Of a stretch of 64,000 nt of DNA, positions 63,551 to 64,000 are shown in pieces. Below the pieces are notes generated by a model. That model searched no databases and had not been told where the DNA came from. It worked only from the letters and a program-made list of their open reading frames with translations. This DNA is from Allobosea sp. WAO (GTDB lineage Bacteria; Pseudomonadota; Alphaproteobacteria; Rhizobiales; Beijerinckiaceae). The stretch is taken from the NCBI RefSeq assembly GCF_001509835.1, contig NZ_JXTJ01000005.1:1-64000 (forward strand), written 5' to 3'. The translations under genes and the position numbers were made by a program. The number at the start of each line of letters is the position of its first letter. The stretch's first letter is position 1.

Positions 63551-64000
63551 TCAGGCGGCCATTCCTGTTTCCGGCACGGGAACCGCGTCTGTGTTGTGCC
63601 GGCGCGCAAAGGCTCGCGGCGAACAGCCGACCCGCTTGCGAAAGGCGGTACTGAAGGCGCTGGCGGACTCGTAGCCGATCGTTTCCGCGAGTCGGTCGAG
63701 CGATTTTACGCCCCGGCTCAGGGCATCGCGGGCCAGCGCCATGCGCCAGCGTGCCAGATAGTCGATCGGCGCGCAGCCGACGGCCTCTGCGAACCGGGCG
63801 GCGAAGGTCGAGCGCGACATCCCGGCAAGGCTAGCGAGCTCCGCGACCGTCCACCCCGCCGCGACATCGGCGTGAACGGCGCGCAGGACCGCAGCGAGCG
63901 CCGGTTCGCGCAGCCCGGCCAGCAGCCCGGCCGGCAACTCACCCTCCTCAGGGTGTCGTGCCCGCAGGCATTCGACCAACATCACCTCCAGCAGGCGGCT
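63551..64000 (-). CDS. AraC family regulator, 5' truncated by window edge
   Basis: The frame runs open to base 64000, so the start lies beyond the window. The visible 149 residues are the C-terminal half: a helix of the effector part (SRLLEVMLVECLRARH), then the double HTH: ELASLAGMSRSTFAARFAEA, IDYLARWRMALARDAL and AETIGYESASAFSTAFRKRV with GCSPRAFARRH. The pattern fits the AraC/cupin-type regulators. Its target is unknown; it converges on the ClbS/DfsB-like gene, their stops 10 bp apart. Confidence 0.9.
   Translation of the reverse strand, partial: SRLLEVMLVECLRARHPEEGELPAGLLAGLREPALAAVLRAVHADVAAGWTVAELASLAGMSRSTFAARFAEAVGCAPIDYLARWRMALARDALSRGVKSLDRLAETIGYESASAFSTAFRKRVGCSPRAFARRHNTDAVPVPETGMAA

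Noticed and set aside
1..64000. CRISPR arrays or long tandem repeats
   Set aside because: No regularly spaced direct repeats of 25-40 bases were seen; only dispersed palindromic units occur.
1..64000. Insertion sequences or transposases
   Set aside because: No DDE or HUH transposase motifs were seen in any plausible coding frame; the only mobile-element gene is the integrase at 3388-4452.

Overview
This window looks like chromosomal DNA of a GC-rich alphaproteobacterium of the Hyphomicrobiales, plausibly Bosea-like. That is an inference from gene content: Omp25-type beta-barrels, DUF2865, DUF1134/EipA, DUF1127, the yacG/tRNA-Phe end of an operon, a DDTD-type glutamyl-tRNA synthetase, and dispersed palindromic repeats. 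No taxonomic marker gene is present.

Layout. (a) 1-4475 is the right-hand end of an integrated element: a truncated RecT-like gene, a string of tiny overlapping genes, an HNH-like gene, an opposite-strand DUF1488-like gene and a tyrosine integrase ending 22 bp from the 3' end of tRNA-Phe. (b) 4.6-6.4 kb holds maf, an SDR and yacG. (c) 6.7-13.9 kb has a phasin-like gene, phosphatidylethanolamine synthesis (psd, pssA), a flavoprotein, an ATM1-type ABC exporter and a P-loop kinase. (d) 14-20 kb has cimA, preceded by a coupled 37-codon ORF, then cysS, small secreted proteins and creA. (e) 20.2-28 kb is an aromatic-acid catabolic cluster around homogentisate dioxygenase: FAD phenol hydroxylase, DUF2783, DinB, MBL-fold protein, fumarylacetoacetase, TRAP binding protein, hmgA and a divergent MarR regulator with a palindromic operator over its own start codon. 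(f) 28-41 kb has purC, DUF2865, a HAD protein, an MHS transporter, a gene-poor patch, gltX, a peptidoglycan-binding/HEQFH protein, nadE, an outer-membrane protein and class II DAHP synthase. (g) 41-46.8 kb has RidA, a secreted esterase, LysR, DUF1127, glutathione reductase and an O-antigen-ligase-like protein. (h) 46.9-51.5 kb has a complete tripartite tricarboxylate transporter (tctCBA) and an APC permease. (i) 51.6-64 kb has gabD-rpiA, DUF2059, gph, tRNA-Val, a DUF374 acyltransferase, EipA, a convergent histidine kinase/response regulator pair, an outer-membrane protein, an L,D-transpeptidase, a DfsB-like protein and a truncated AraC regulator.

Most of the window is ordinary core genome. 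The least explained items are the integrated element's end, the metallopeptidase-like protein at 35.3 kb, the small cimA-coupled ORF, the operator over the MarR start codon, and the aromatic cluster that appears to feed homogentisate without its own isomerase. I did not find a clear-cut new defence or mobile system. The integrated element continues beyond the left edge and would be the place to look.
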